36,534 nt of DNA from Saprospiraceae bacterium (GCA_023299965.1 JALZVN010000087.1:1-36534); one strand, 5' to 3'; positions 16,501-26,012 are shown, counted from the first letter of the stretch. Notes: a model not told the origin generated them from the letters alone. Numbers and translations are program-made.

Positions 16501-19191
16501 TTAAAACCCGATAGAGTAGTTGATTGAAGGGGTTATTGGTAATAAGCTCACTGAGGCAAACTGTAATTGACTAAGATTATCGGGGTCTCTTCTAAGTCTA
16601 TAATAGATAGGGTTTAGGCTGTTATATAAGTTGTATATACCAATCTGAAGAGACTGCTTAAATCCTCTTTTTTCAAACCTATAATTCACGCCAAGATCCA
16701 ATCTATGATTGGCAGGAAGCTGTACCGCATTTTTAGGGGATAGAATAGGTATTGCTATAGGATCTATATCAGGAAATGGTGAAGGAACTCCATAAACGCT
16801 AGTAGGAATAGTCAAATTAATGCCTGAACTATATGTCCAGGTAGCGTTAGCACTCCATTTTTCATTTATTGCATATACTCCCCCTATATTAGCTACATGT
16901 CTCAAGTCAAATCTATACGGGAATACTTCTCCATTATTAATTTCATCAAACTGTCTGTCTGTTTTAGAGTATGTATAGTTTATTTTGCCCGAAAAGCGTT
17001 CGCCTTCTTTTATCAATCCTAGCTCCAATCCTCGACTAGTCCCTTGCCCCTGAGTTACCTTAGATTCGAAGTTGAGTGCGTTAATGATATTGGTAGAGCT
17101 TCCTTCTAAAAATTCTACTAAGTTATCAAACTCCTTGTAATAAACATCTGCAGTAAATCGGATACCCTCAGGAAATTTCCATTGCATACCCGCAGTAATA
17201 TGAGTAGCCGTCTCAGGTAATACGTTTTCGGAGGCTGGTACCCAAATATCACCTGGAAGTCCAATATCTGATTTAGTCAACAAATGAAGATGTTGAACAA
17301 TTTCTAGATAAGACGCAGAAAAAGACAGGTTATCGTTGAGGTTAAAATCAAGACTGATACGAGGCAAAATTGACAAATCTTGATATTCTTCATAGTCCCA
17401 AAATCTTGCATGTAGTCCTAAAGTAAAATATAATTGTCGACTCAAGGAGATACCCGTTTCGGTATAGGCGAAACTTTCAAAAGTCTCTATATCCTCTATA
17501 TTCAATTGTTCTTCGATTGATAAATTAATAGTATCCAACATAGGAGAAGTCAGATTTTCTAGATCTATACCATTTTGAAAGGAACCTGGACTAAAGGAAT
17601 GACCAATAGCTCCTGCCCCAAATTTGAAATTTATCCGATCAGAATACAAAAATTCAGCGTCTGTTCTGATCCCTATATCTCTAACTTCAGAAGCAAAGGC
17701 TCTCTCTGAAAAAATAAGATCCGTTCTTCCATTATCATATTCGCCAATGGATTGAAAAACCTCAGAAGAAGAGAAGTTATATCTTGAAGAGTATGCAGTC
17801 GTATTTGCGAATATCTTATCTCCAAACAAATGATTCCATCTCAAAGAAAGAACTTGATTGCCCCATTTCAAGGAGTCCCTATTAGAATTTGAGAAACTAC
17901 CTGGTAAAAAGGTATCGTTTACGGAGAGTATAGTATCTCGAAACACGGGTTGCTGTTTCTCGTTCAGAAAATCATCTTTCCCGTTATAAAAACTAATATA
18001 AAATCTGTCGTTTTTACCCGCCTGAAAGTTGGTCTTAATATTCAAATCTTCAAAAAAGTAATTGGAAAACCCATCTATGTTATCTCTAGCAGCTACGATT
18101 CGTGTTATCTCTGGCAGATATATATCTGTGAGCGATCGTCTGTATGAAATAAAAAAAGAGGATGCATTCTTCACGATGGGTCCTTGCAAAGTAGCCTTTG
18201 CAGCTAGTAAACCTACTGAAAGCTTTCCTTCAACTCTCTGGTTATTCCCTTCAGTTGTTTGGACATCTATGACAGATGATAATCTCCCTCCATACTTCGC
18301 GGGAAAATTTCCTTTATACAGTTTAGCACTTCGTACTGCATCAGAATTAAAAATCGATAAAATTCCGATAGCATGCTCGGGTCGATATATAGGTACTCCA
18401 TCCAATAAAACTAGATTTTGATCAAGATTTCCACCACGTACATGAAGCCCCCCTACTCCATCTGCTCCTGTATTTACTCCATTCAACTGGTATGCGGCTT
18501 GAAATAAATCTGGTTCACCACCTATACTGACCACATTTTGGATAGCGCTCAAATCTAGTCTATCCACACTAGATGAAGGTCTTCTAATAAAATCTTCAGC
18601 ATTATTATCCGCCGTTACGACTACTGTTTCAATATAAGAAGGGGTTAGTTTTACCGTAATATCTTGACTAGACTCTTTGGTAATCAATAGTCTTTGTGTC
18701 TCATAACCCAAATAAGAAATATAGATACTGTCCACATCAGGCACCCCATTAAAACTAAAGTAGCCATATTCATTACTATCCGTACCATAAGCATTGTTAG
18801 GGTTATAGATATTAGCCCCTATCAATCGTTCTCCTGTCGTTTTATCTTCTATATACCCATTGATACTTATGGTATTCAAAAGTCGAGTGTTTTCTCGAAA
18901 GAGAATGACTTGATCAGACACCAATTTAAAGGAAACATTTGTGTCTACTAAGATCCTTCTTAGTATAGACTTGAAAGCTTCATTTTTTGCTTCTATAGAA
19001 ATGATCTTGTCTTGAGGAAGTATAGAATTGCTGAAGGCAATATTTACTTTCGCTTTTAAGCTTAATTCAGTGATCGCTTCTCCTATACTTTTTTCATAAG
19101 TAGCAAACGAAAGCTTCTTGTTGATTGAGGATTGCCCAAAACAAGATGCATATGTACTTACGAATAAAAGAGATAGTATAATTAGCCTCAT
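16501..19191 (-). CDS. TonB-dependent receptor with STN signalling domain
   Basis: About 896 residues. I start it at the ATG at 19191, where MRLIILSLLFVSTYASCFGQ is a clean signal peptide; an upstream ATG at 19215 adds eight residues. In order: STN (secretin/TonB short N-terminal) domain at about 25-100, carboxypeptidase-like regulatory Ig domain at about 105-180 (GYIEDKTTGERLIGANIYN..., ISYLGYETQ), plug at about 200-320 (LHVRGGNLDQNLVLLDGVPIY), then the 22-strand barrel ending in a terminal Phe (SINYSIGF). The STN domain contacts the FecR protein, so this receptor both imports a ligand and signals its presence. The ligand is unknown; with DUF4249 partners both peptide/metal and glycan ligands are possible. 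Confidence 0.93.
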   Translation of the reverse strand: MRLIILSLLFVSTYASCFGQSSINKKLSFATYEKSIGEAITELSLKAKVNIAFSNSILPQDKIISIEAKNEAFKSILRRILVDTNVSFKLVSDQVILFRENTRLLNTISINGYIEDKTTGERLIGANIYNPNNAYGTDSNEYGYFSFNGVPDVDSIYISYLGYETQRLLITKESSQDITVKLTPSYIETVVVTADNNAEDFIRRPSSSVDRLDLSAIQNVVSIGGEPDLFQAAYQLNGVNTGADGVGGLHVRGGNLDQNLVLLDGVPIYRPEHAIGILSIFNSDAVRSAKLYKGNFPAKYGGRLSSVIDVQTTEGNNQRVEGKLSVGLLAAKATLQGPIVKNASSFFISYRRSLTDIYLPEITRIVAARDNIDGFSNYFFEDLNIKTNFQAGKNDRFYISFYNGKDDFLNEKQQPVFRDTILSVNDTFLPGSFSNSNRDSLKWGNQVLSLRWNHLFGDKIFANTTAYSSRYNFSSSEVFQSIGEYDNGRTDLIFSERAFASEVRDIGIRTDAEFLYSDRINFKFGAGAIGHSFSPGSFQNGIDLENLTSPMLDTINLSIEEQLNIEDIETFESFAYTETGISLSRQLYFTLGLHARFWDYEEYQDLSILPRISLDFNLNDNLSFSASYLEIVQHLHLLTKSDIGLPGDIWVPASENVLPETATHITAGMQWKFPEGIRFTADVYYKEFDNLVEFLEGSSTNIINALNFESKVTQGQGTSRGLELGLIKEGERFSGKINYTYSKTDRQFDEINNGEVFPYRFDLRHVANIGGVYAINEKWSANATWTYSSGINLTIPTSVYGVPSPFPDIDPIAIPILSPKNAVQLPANHRLDLGVNYRFEKRGFKQSLQIGIYNLYNSLNPIYYRLRRDPDNLSQLQFASVSLLPITPSINYSIGF

Positions 19192-19308
19192 TTGAAAATA
19201 ATGGTTGCAATACAATAAACGTATAAAGCGGCTTAAATAAGTCTCTTTAAGGATAAATAGTGCTTTATTTTATGCTAATGGACTAAAAAATGTCGAATTG
19301 ATAATAGA

Positions 19309-20325
19309 TTATTTACATTTTCCTCCAGACAACTGGTAAGAATTGGCTCCACTCTTTATCAGCTGAAAGTCAAAAACGGCTGAGATGGTCTCTAAAACGT
19401 CCTCGGCGATAGGATCATTAAACAATGAAGTATATGGTTCATCCTTACAAGCATCATTATCTAAAGCAATTTCAATATCAAAGTGATTTTCTATATCCTT
19501 GAGCGCTCGCTCAAGTAAAATATTGTTAAACCTCAATTTTTTGGTCAGCCAAGATGTTGCATTGACAGTCCCCTGCTCATCCTTCAATAAGGTTCCCGAG
19601 TCTTTATTATATGTAGCAGACTCCGCAGCGGTCAGTAGTACTTTTGTTCTTGAATGGAGGCTAGACACTTTAACTTTACCTTCATGAACGTACACCTCGA
19701 TAACATCTCCAACAGGATTATTATCAATATTAAACTCTGTCCCAAGTACTTCTATTTTCACTCCAGAAGTATTGACTGTGAATGGTTGATTATCATTATT
19801 CCTAACCTTGAAATAAGCCTCTCCTGTCAGGTCCATATCTCTAAGATGTGTACCAAATCCATCCGCTAAAGTAAGTGTACTATTTTTATTCAATAACACC
19901 TCAGATCCATCTGACAAGGAAATAGTCTTTGTCTCCCCTTCTGTGGTATAAACTAAAGTGTTCTTTTGGTCTCCCAAAAAACTATACACCAAACTTCCCA
20001 AACCAAGCAAAACTACCGCAGCGGCTACCCAGTTATAGCTTCTAGATTTTTTCTTATGAGTATTATTACTTTCAGAGTTTAATGTAATGAGCTTAGGACC
20101 AGAGGATTTAATTTCATTGACTTTGGCTAATGCTTTATCAGCATCAAATAAATCAGTAGATTCTTCGAATGAAGGCAGATTGGTAAGTATTAGCTGATTC
20201 TCCTTTACAAACAAATCATTTTTAGACGATTGACCTCTAAAAGATTCCAACATAGCGCGCTCCTCCTGGCTAAGCTCAGAATGAGCCTGCTTCATCAAAA
20301 TCTCTATTATTTTATTCTCCGTCAT
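19309..20325 (-). CDS. FecR-family anti-sigma factor
   Basis: 338 residues. A cytoplasmic N-terminal part (about 1-95) would hold the sigma factor; one membrane segment lies at about 98-117 (NWVAAAVVLLGLGSLVYSFL); the periplasmic FecR domain follows (TTEGETKTISLSDGSEVLLNK, LTGEAYFKV, VLGTEFNI, VHEGKVKV), and the C-terminal 70 residues are the DUF4974-type STN-like domain. Family role: relays the state of the outer-membrane receptor to the ECF sigma factor. It lies between the sigma and receptor genes on the same strand. Confidence 0.94.
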   Translation of the reverse strand: MTENKIIEILMKQAHSELSQEERAMLESFRGQSSKNDLFVKENQLILTNLPSFEESTDLFDADKALAKVNEIKSSGPKLITLNSESNNTHKKKSRSYNWVAAAVVLLGLGSLVYSFLGDQKNTLVYTTEGETKTISLSDGSEVLLNKNSTLTLADGFGTHLRDMDLTGEAYFKVRNNDNQPFTVNTSGVKIEVLGTEFNIDNNPVGDVIEVYVHEGKVKVSSLHSRTKVLLTAAESATYNKDSGTLLKDEQGTVNATSWLTKKLRFNNILLERALKDIENHFDIEIALDNDACKDEPYTSLFNDPIAEDVLETISAVFDFQLIKSGANSYQLSGGKCK

Positions 20326-20384
20326 ATAAACTTTAATCGTACTACCATAAAGACACCAAATAATGGCTTTACCCCTATGTCTAC

Positions 20385-20942
20385 CTATTTTTTATATTTA
20401 TTTATTGCTTCTCTCAATATTCGAAGCGCTTTTGACATCTGATTTTCTACCGTTTTCACTGAAATTTCAAGTTTTTCAGCTGTTTGCTTGTAAGAGAAAC
20501 CCTCGTACTTAACCATTGAAAATACAATCCTACATCTTTCTGGTAAGCCTTCATATGCCTTTTTTATTACCTTTTGTAGCTCATCGTTCTGCATTTTTTG
20601 GAGTGGTGAAGATTGCATAGCGCTAATTTGTTCTAAACTCTCCTCCTCTTGGCTATACTCTAATTTCTTACCTCTTATTTTGTTTAGCGTTTTATTTACC
20701 GCTGCTCTATGCAAATAAGATTTTACTGCATTCTTAATATCTAACTCCCCTCTTTTTCTCCAAATCTCTAAAAAGACCTCTTGTACTACATCCTCAGCTT
20801 GTTCCTTACTTTGAGTCATACGCATAACAACCATACACAGATACGAGTAGTATCGTCTAAATAAGGTATCATAAGCTGTGTTATTTCCAGCTTTGATACC
20901 CTGTATAAGTTGTTGATCTATTTGTTGTTCCTCATTCGGCAT
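20385..20942 (-). CDS. ECF RNA polymerase sigma-70 factor (Bacteroidota family 1)
   Basis: 185 residues, first gene of the four-gene surface-signalling operon. Region 2 lies at about 25-90 (FRRYYSYLCMVVMRMTQSKEQAEDVVQEVFLEIW) and region 4 at about 120-180 (LPERCRIVFSMVKYEGFSYKQTAEKLEISVKTVENQMSKAL), with the short linker typical of ECF sigmas. Expected to be held inactive by the adjacent FecR and to drive the downstream receptor operon when ligand binds. 59 bases separate it from fecR; I cannot identify its own target promoter with confidence. Confidence 0.95.
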   Translation of the reverse strand: MPNEEQQIDQQLIQGIKAGNNTAYDTLFRRYYSYLCMVVMRMTQSKEQAEDVVQEVFLEIWRKRGELDIKNAVKSYLHRAAVNKTLNKIRGKKLEYSQEEESLEQISAMQSSPLQKMQNDELQKVIKKAYEGLPERCRIVFSMVKYEGFSYKQTAEKLEISVKTVENQMSKALRILREAINKYKK

Positions 20943-21067
20943 TTCAATACATAAGTAAGATAGGTAGACAATATCTATAAAAAGGAACTAAGACCCAAAT
21001 TGTGATTCAATTTGCCAGATAGTTGACATAAACGTTTAAGATCCAGAAAAAAACTAGAGTACCTTTA

Positions 21068-22714
21068 CTATATCTTCAACAAAGGCAAGGTTTTACTATA
21101 GGATTGATCATTTATAGAGATTCGATATATCAAAGGAGCCATCACAAACTGTCTATCTAGATTGACATCCAAAGCATACTGGCCACCTGGTTGACTCCCA
21201 TTTTGCAAAGTCTTTAAATGCTTTCCAGAGATGCTAATAATTACTACTTTAATATACTGCGTGCGCTCCAGTTCGTAATAAATAAATGCACGACCATGAT
21301 CATGATATCGCACTTCATGTTTGATCTTTGGAATATCTACCCACGGCGAAGCAGAAACCGTCTGACACCGCAGTCCAAGCTCTAGTCTTGCAAAATTTCT
21401 AAACAGTATAGCATCCACTTGCTGAGCATCTAAACAAAGCCATTGTTCCAATACAGTAGCGTATATAGATCGAAAATCAGTAGTGAATTTTAAATTGCCG
21501 TTACTATCTAAGTCATTGAGATCCGGATTGTCTCCGATGATACCATTTCCATTTAGGCTAGGTCCAAACAACATAGTAGGGCTAGCAGTACCATGACCTG
21601 TTCCTCGTGAGGCATTCTCTTGAACACGACGTCCAAATTCAGAAAATGTCATAGCTAATACAGACTCATCTTTACCTTCCAATTTTAGATCCGCATAGAA
21701 GTTGCTGACGGCTGTCCCTAAGGTATTCATGAGATTGTCGTGATCAGATTCTTGATTGGCATGTGTATCAAATCCATTAAGCGTGACTACATAGAACTGG
21801 GTTCGCAATCCACCCTTGATTAGACGTGCCACTAGAGCCAATTGTTGGCCGAGCGATGTTGTATAGTTCACGCCATTGACCCCTTCATCAAATCGCTCTT
21901 TAATTACTTCAGCGTATTGAAAAGTAGTATTTGCCACTGTACGTAAAAAACCTAATTGCTCACCGTAAGTACATTCAGGGAGTCCGTCTAGATTATAGAG
22001 CTGCCCTGTCTGTGCGATCTCAAACAACTGATCTGGACTCGACACCGTCAAAGCATAATTATTTACTCCGCCTTCTCCCCCTCCAAATAAAATACTACCT
22101 CCTCCAGCTATCTGCACTGCAGATGGATGCTCTGGTGCATTTGTCAAGAAGTCAGGAAAACAATCATTGAGATGCCTGCCCAACCAGCCAGAATCTTCAA
22201 TCTGTTCTGCATCTGAAGCCGATGCAATTATATCCGATGATCTAAAATGAGAAAGATTGTGATTTTCATATCCGACCCCATTCACAATTTTCATCTGCCC
22301 ATTATTCCATAGCGGCATGAGCCTTTCAAGATTTTGATTGATAGCATGCTCGTTTGTCAGTTGTATGGTATCCCCTACTTGCTTTGATATCTGAGGTCTG
22401 TTGTTTCTGTAAGTATCAAAATCGTATAGTGGGATTAAAGTATTCAGGCCATCATTCCCGCCTTTTAACCTTATCATGACTAGTACACGATCAGTGTTTC
22501 CTCCATCTAGCAACATATTCAGAGGCGAAGAAGACAAAGCATTGACCGGTAAGTGCCCGAGCATCATACCCATACCACCGGATATCCCTAGTCCTCTCAA
22601 AAAAGATCTGCGACTCCATTTGTTATGTGCTTTTTCATGCGCTATACCATGCGCCATTTCACTCCCTTTCTTTACCTCTAAGTTTGACTTTATATCCTGA
22701 TCATGTGTACACAT
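21068..22714 (-). CDS. DUF1501 protein with Tat signal and T9SS-like C-terminal domain
   Basis: 548 residues. The N-terminal tail carries a twin-arginine motif (SRRSFLRG, Arg35-Arg36) followed by a hydrophobic stretch, so Tat export in folded form is likely. The body is the alkaline-phosphatase-like DUF1501 fold (MIRLKGGNDGLNTLIP, NGFDTHANQ, MTFSEFGRRVQENASRGTGHG). The last 85 or so residues (VRYHDHGRAFIYYELERTQ...SGKHLKTLQNG...GGQYALDVNL...SKTLPLLKI) resemble a type-A T9SS sorting domain. DUF1501 and DUF1800 genes are habitually adjacent; here the DUF1800 gene ends 47 bases upstream. The biochemical function of the pair is unknown. Confidence 0.9.
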   Translation of the reverse strand: MCTHDQDIKSNLEVKKGSEMAHGIAHEKAHNKWSRRSFLRGLGISGGMGMMLGHLPVNALSSSPLNMLLDGGNTDRVLVMIRLKGGNDGLNTLIPLYDFDTYRNNRPQISKQVGDTIQLTNEHAINQNLERLMPLWNNGQMKIVNGVGYENHNLSHFRSSDIIASASDAEQIEDSGWLGRHLNDCFPDFLTNAPEHPSAVQIAGGGSILFGGGEGGVNNYALTVSSPDQLFEIAQTGQLYNLDGLPECTYGEQLGFLRTVANTTFQYAEVIKERFDEGVNGVNYTTSLGQQLALVARLIKGGLRTQFYVVTLNGFDTHANQESDHDNLMNTLGTAVSNFYADLKLEGKDESVLAMTFSEFGRRVQENASRGTGHGTASPTMLFGPSLNGNGIIGDNPDLNDLDSNGNLKFTTDFRSIYATVLEQWLCLDAQQVDAILFRNFARLELGLRCQTVSASPWVDIPKIKHEVRYHDHGRAFIYYELERTQYIKVVIISISGKHLKTLQNGSQPGGQYALDVNLDRQFVMAPLIYRISINDQSYSKTLPLLKI

Positions 22715-22761
22715 AATTTTTTCTTTTTAGATTTGAAAATTGTTGAATGCCATAGCAGATA

Positions 22762-24251
22762 TTACGCCATTTGAAATTCTGGAAGCCGTGAAATAAACCG
22801 CAATAAAAAAACAATTTGTCCCCCTACAATTTCTTGATCCCAATCAAGGTTCCAACTCTCATCTTCAAAATAATTTTCCGGCACTTCCCATTTAAAAGCC
22901 TCTACTCCGTTATTATAATCTTGCTCACTTTGCAGTTCTAAAGGGATAAAGTAGTCGATAACGCGCTTAGTTATAAAGTAAGGATCATTACTATTATCGA
23001 CCAATTCTTGAACCCAGACAATCAAGTCATCACGATGATTTTGGAAGAAATCAAAAATGAAAAAGTCTATAATATTCCATCTATTAGTCAGGCTCGTACT
23101 ATTGATCCAGTCTCGATCACCAAGCCATCCTGCCACATCGACTGGGTCAAATAAAGCCTGTCCTTGCTCTGCATTTGCAAAATATAATGCGACAAAAGCA
23201 CTCGTAGGGTTTGCTCCTCCAATAACTGTCTCTTCAACTGGAAAACCACTTTCTTTGATAAAACCGTACATCGATTCAATAGGACTTTTGATTACCCCTC
23301 CTAGATGCGCTTCATCAAAGAAGTGTTCACTTTTAAATAATATTCGAAGTACCGGAGCAAGTTCAAAATTCTTATCTAAAAATACTTGGGCAAGTTCAGC
23401 TACTATATCCTCATTGGCTTCCCGGTTGATGTAAAAATTATACAACTTAGAACAAATATAGTTTGCTGCCTCCCTACTACGTTGTTCAAATATTAGATCT
23501 ATAAGACCGTTATAGTCAAAGTTATCCGTCTGACCAAAAATGGTCTTTTGACCAGGATCATGAAAATCAGAAATATAAGTAATGGGGGCACAAGCTTCAG
23601 TAAAACCGTTCCAACCTGTCAGCGCACGAGCTGCTTCTGTAATATCATTTTGTGTATAGTTATTGTCTCTTCCTAAAGTGAATAATTCTAAAAGCTCCCG
23701 AGCGTAGTTTTCATTTGGTTGAAATCGTGTATTTTGAACTCCATTTAAGTAGACTAACATAGATGGGGATGTCCCAATCTGCTCAACAAAACTTCTAAAA
23801 TTGCCTAAGGCATTTTCCTCTAGCATTCTGAAATAGTCGTAAGCATAAGATGGACAGTTGTAGTCTTCTACCCTTGTCACAAAGTGATTACTCCAAAACA
23901 GCATCAACTTCGCTCGTATAGCATTGTCCTCTAAAAATTCACCCGACCATCGATCTATAAGTTCGTACAGTTGCCCTACCGCTTGAGTTGTGATGTCATC
24001 TGGATCATAATCTGATATAGACCAATCACCCCATGAAGGTTTTGGAAACTCTGGTTAGCGATAGCATCATCAATCAATGCGTCTACAACATCTACTGGAT
24101 TCTGCAACAAGGCATTCTGGATCATCTCCAGATTTGCACCAAATCCTAGCCTCCGGTAAAGATGCTTCACACGCGCTTCATTCCTTGGTGCACCTGCATT
24201 AGGTACATATGCTTCTAGAGATCCTATTGCACAATTGAAATAAGCTTCCAT
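22762..24251 (-). pseudogene. DUF1800-domain protein, broken by a one-base frameshift
   Basis: Two reading frames together give one DUF1800 protein of about 495 residues. The first (24251 to about 24053) reads MEAYFNCAIGS...VKHLYRRLGFGAN, the family's N-terminus. The second, from about 24053 down to 22762, reads PKPSWGDW...LMLFWSNHFVT...NENYARELLELFTLG...WLGDRDW. In the first frame the coding sequence runs to a stop at 23976; in the second, a stop lies at 24056-24058, just upstream of the join. Adding one G to the GG at 24053-24054 (a C on the coding strand) joins them as ANPEFPKPSWGDW, a natural DUF1800 sequence. This may be a real inactivation or a sequencing error. The start could also be the TTG at 24272. 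Confidence 0.9.
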
Positions 24252-24428
24252 AATCTGATCATTTTGCTTCAAAAAAAGAGTCTAGTGTTTGTCAGCTCTT
24301 GGGTAAATATATTGAACTGAAGATATGAATAAAATTAATGCATTGTACTCCCCTTATATTGTATGCCTCAAAATTTACCTATCTACTTAACATAACGATT
24401 TTTATTCGGCGAAGCGATTTCTTTATTT

Positions 24429-24632
24429 TTTGGGGTCTCCTCCAGTCCCTTGAAAAGCGGGACGGAGTCGGGTGTTTCGCTCGTACCCGGCTATGATCAC
24501 CGTCAAAAAAAACGGCCATCATAGCCGGGACCCACTACACCCCCTAGCCCCTAACGCGCCTTGCCCCGACTTACGTTACACTACAGTCGAGACAGGCTTT
24601 GTCGAGCTTCACACCTTCGGTGCTACGCGAAA
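24429..24632 (+). repeat. Dispersed intergenic hairpin element, copy C
   Basis: About 204 bp, GC-rich against an AT-rich background. It starts TTTGGGGTCTCC and ends CTTTGTCGAGCTTCACACC, then TTCGGTGCTACGCGAAA, the ends shared with copies A and B. Its interior has CTCC-GTCCC/GGGAC-GGAG (about 24439-24467) and a long perfect hairpin CCCGGCTATGAT (24486-24497) with ATCATAGCCGGG (24518-24529), containing a further CCGT/ACGG. The flanks 24252-24428 and 24633-24781 show no gene. Confidence 0.7.
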
Positions 24633-24781
24633 ACAATAATATGTGAATTAGGCAGGAAAATTGATTTATATTCCGAGATTCAGCGCCTGAAAACTTTATT
24701 TCTTTATAAAGTGTCGATGATTGCAATACAATACCCATTAAAACCCTTATATAGTTTGTAAACCCTTCCGAAAAAATGCAT

Positions 24782-24817
24782 TTTTGTTAAAATTGGGAAG
24801 CCGTTTATATATTTTTG
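24782..24817 (+). promoter_or_regulatory. Promoter of the small HExxH lipoprotein gene
   Basis: TATTTTTG at 24810-24817 matches TAnnTTTG and TTTTG at 24782-24786 fits the -33 TTTG element at about 23 bases spacing. Transcription would start at or just after the GTG at 24822. Confidence 0.5.
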
Positions 24818-24821
24818 TTTA

Positions 24822-25331
24822 GTGATAAATTTATATCTTTTGTTTAAAAAATCTCATATCATATTTTTTCTAGGACTATGCTTCTTTTCTTGTAATAAAG
24901 AAGAAAAGGCTCCCAAAGAATTTACCAACGTAGATGAACGTTTACATTCCTTTTTTGAGAATTTTGAGAATGAAGCTGCTGCTCGAGGTATAGAGATAGA
25001 CTTGAATGAGGCTATTCTCACGGCAAGTATTAGTGAGATTGAAGGGCAAGGCGTTGCTGGACAGTGTTCAAGACCTCGAAATAGTATAGCCAATGACATC
25101 GTTATAGATGAGTCTTTCCTCAATAGCAATGTCAGTAATCTTCTCAAAGAATTTGTCATTTTTCATGAGCTCGGGCATTGTTTCTTACAACGCGAACATC
25201 GTGAAGACGAATACCCAAATGGAAATTGTATAAGCATTATGAGATCGGGTATAGATGGCTGTCGTGATAACTATTCAAGCTCTTTTCGCTCTATTTATAT
25301 TGACGAATTATTTGATCCAGATTCTTTTTAG
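24822..25331 (+). CDS. Small lipoprotein, putative metzincin-like metalloprotease
   Basis: 169 residues from GTG at 24822; because the likely promoter sits directly in front, a TTG at 24840 (giving MFKKSHIIFFLGLCFFSC) is equally plausible. Lipobox FFSC (Cys24), then a short linker and a compact domain with HELGHCFLQREH at about residues 133-144 and a downstream SIM (CISIMRSG) resembling a metzincin Met-turn. The third His is 12 residues from the first rather than the classical 11 of HExxHxxGxxH, so the fold assignment is tentative. Two or more Cys residues after the signal may form disulfides. It would act at the outer membrane or periplasmic face. Monocistronic; partner unknown. Confidence 0.8.
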   Translation: MINLYLLFKKSHIIFFLGLCFFSCNKEEKAPKEFTNVDERLHSFFENFENEAAARGIEIDLNEAILTASISEIEGQGVAGQCSRPRNSIANDIVIDESFLNSNVSNLLKEFVIFHELGHCFLQREHREDEYPNGNCISIMRSGIDGCRDNYSSSFRSIYIDELFDPDSF

Positions 25332-25825
25332 TGTGATTAGAAGATAGTTCATTGCTATCATTTGTTCCATCTTGTTTTTTGTCTTTAGAGTTCCCAATAA
25401 GTAATTCATAAATTGCTTTGGGTCTTACCTCTTATTCACTTCCAGAAATTCTATGAATCTAGAATACTATATATCTTACATACATTCAACGTATGCTGGT
25501 ATGTAACTAGTAATCGTTACCCTAACAATGTTTAACCTGATACCTACCCACCCCCACCCTTTGAAATCTAAAATCTAGTCCGCCAATTGATACCTCCAAA
25601 ATGGTACAACAATCAAATTTCACTGTACTTCTAGATTAATAAAATAGTTAAATAAAGTAGTTAAATAAAGTAGACTATTTTTATCTAGACTAGGTGTAGT
25701 CTATACCTTTATGCATTGCTTAATACAATTTGAGGTCCATAGCTTTATATTCCATTATAATCTAAAGTCAATTCTGACTTAGCGCTGGAAACGGTAAATG
25801 ATACTCCCCACTCTTCTTTTTATAT
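25332..25825. other. AT-rich intergenic gap with a tandem 13-mer inside an inverted repeat
   Basis: No gene seen. TAGTTAAATAAAG occurs twice in tandem (25645-25657, 25658-25670). It is flanked by AAAATAGT (25641-25648) and ACTATTTT (25674-25681), with TCTAGA on both outer sides (25630, 25689), so the segment can form a long hairpin. Confidence 0.45.
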
Positions 25826-25970
25826 TAGGCATTGCAGCACTAGCCGCGTGAATGATGGGAATGATATCGCCGCATAGCGATAGTCCGTGCCTCTCCGCTA
25901 GGAAGAGCGCAAAGGACCGTAGCCGATAGGCGAAGTCATGGACAGTATGGCCTGTATGGGCACGCCCAAA
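25826..25970 (-). repeat. GGGCGTGCCC-type dispersed element (copy D)
   Basis: About 145 GC-rich bases. On the minus strand it starts TTTTGGGCGTGCCC (GGGCACGCCC at 25958-25967 on plus), passes through CTATCGGCTACGGTCC and a hairpin TATCGC/GCGATA (25865-25882), and ends near GCTGCAATGCCTAA. From memory, elements with this opening and a GGGCTWTCCGC-like middle are scattered through many Bacteroidota genomes; that comparison is recollection, not a search. It does not share the 3' module of copies A-C. Confidence 0.5.
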
Positions 25971-26012
25971 ACAAAAAAAGATACTAAAAGGAATCACCCT
26001 ATAGTATCTAAA

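Noticed and set aside
24020-24060. Programmed ribosomal frameshift in the DUF1800 gene
   Set aside because: The best candidate heptamer (C CAA AAC) does not allow good re-pairing in the P site, and a single-base loss in a C run explains the break more simply.
24561-24761. Small plus-strand protein over element C
   Set aside because: It runs across the hairpin element and its AT-rich flank with no promoter or recognisable domain.
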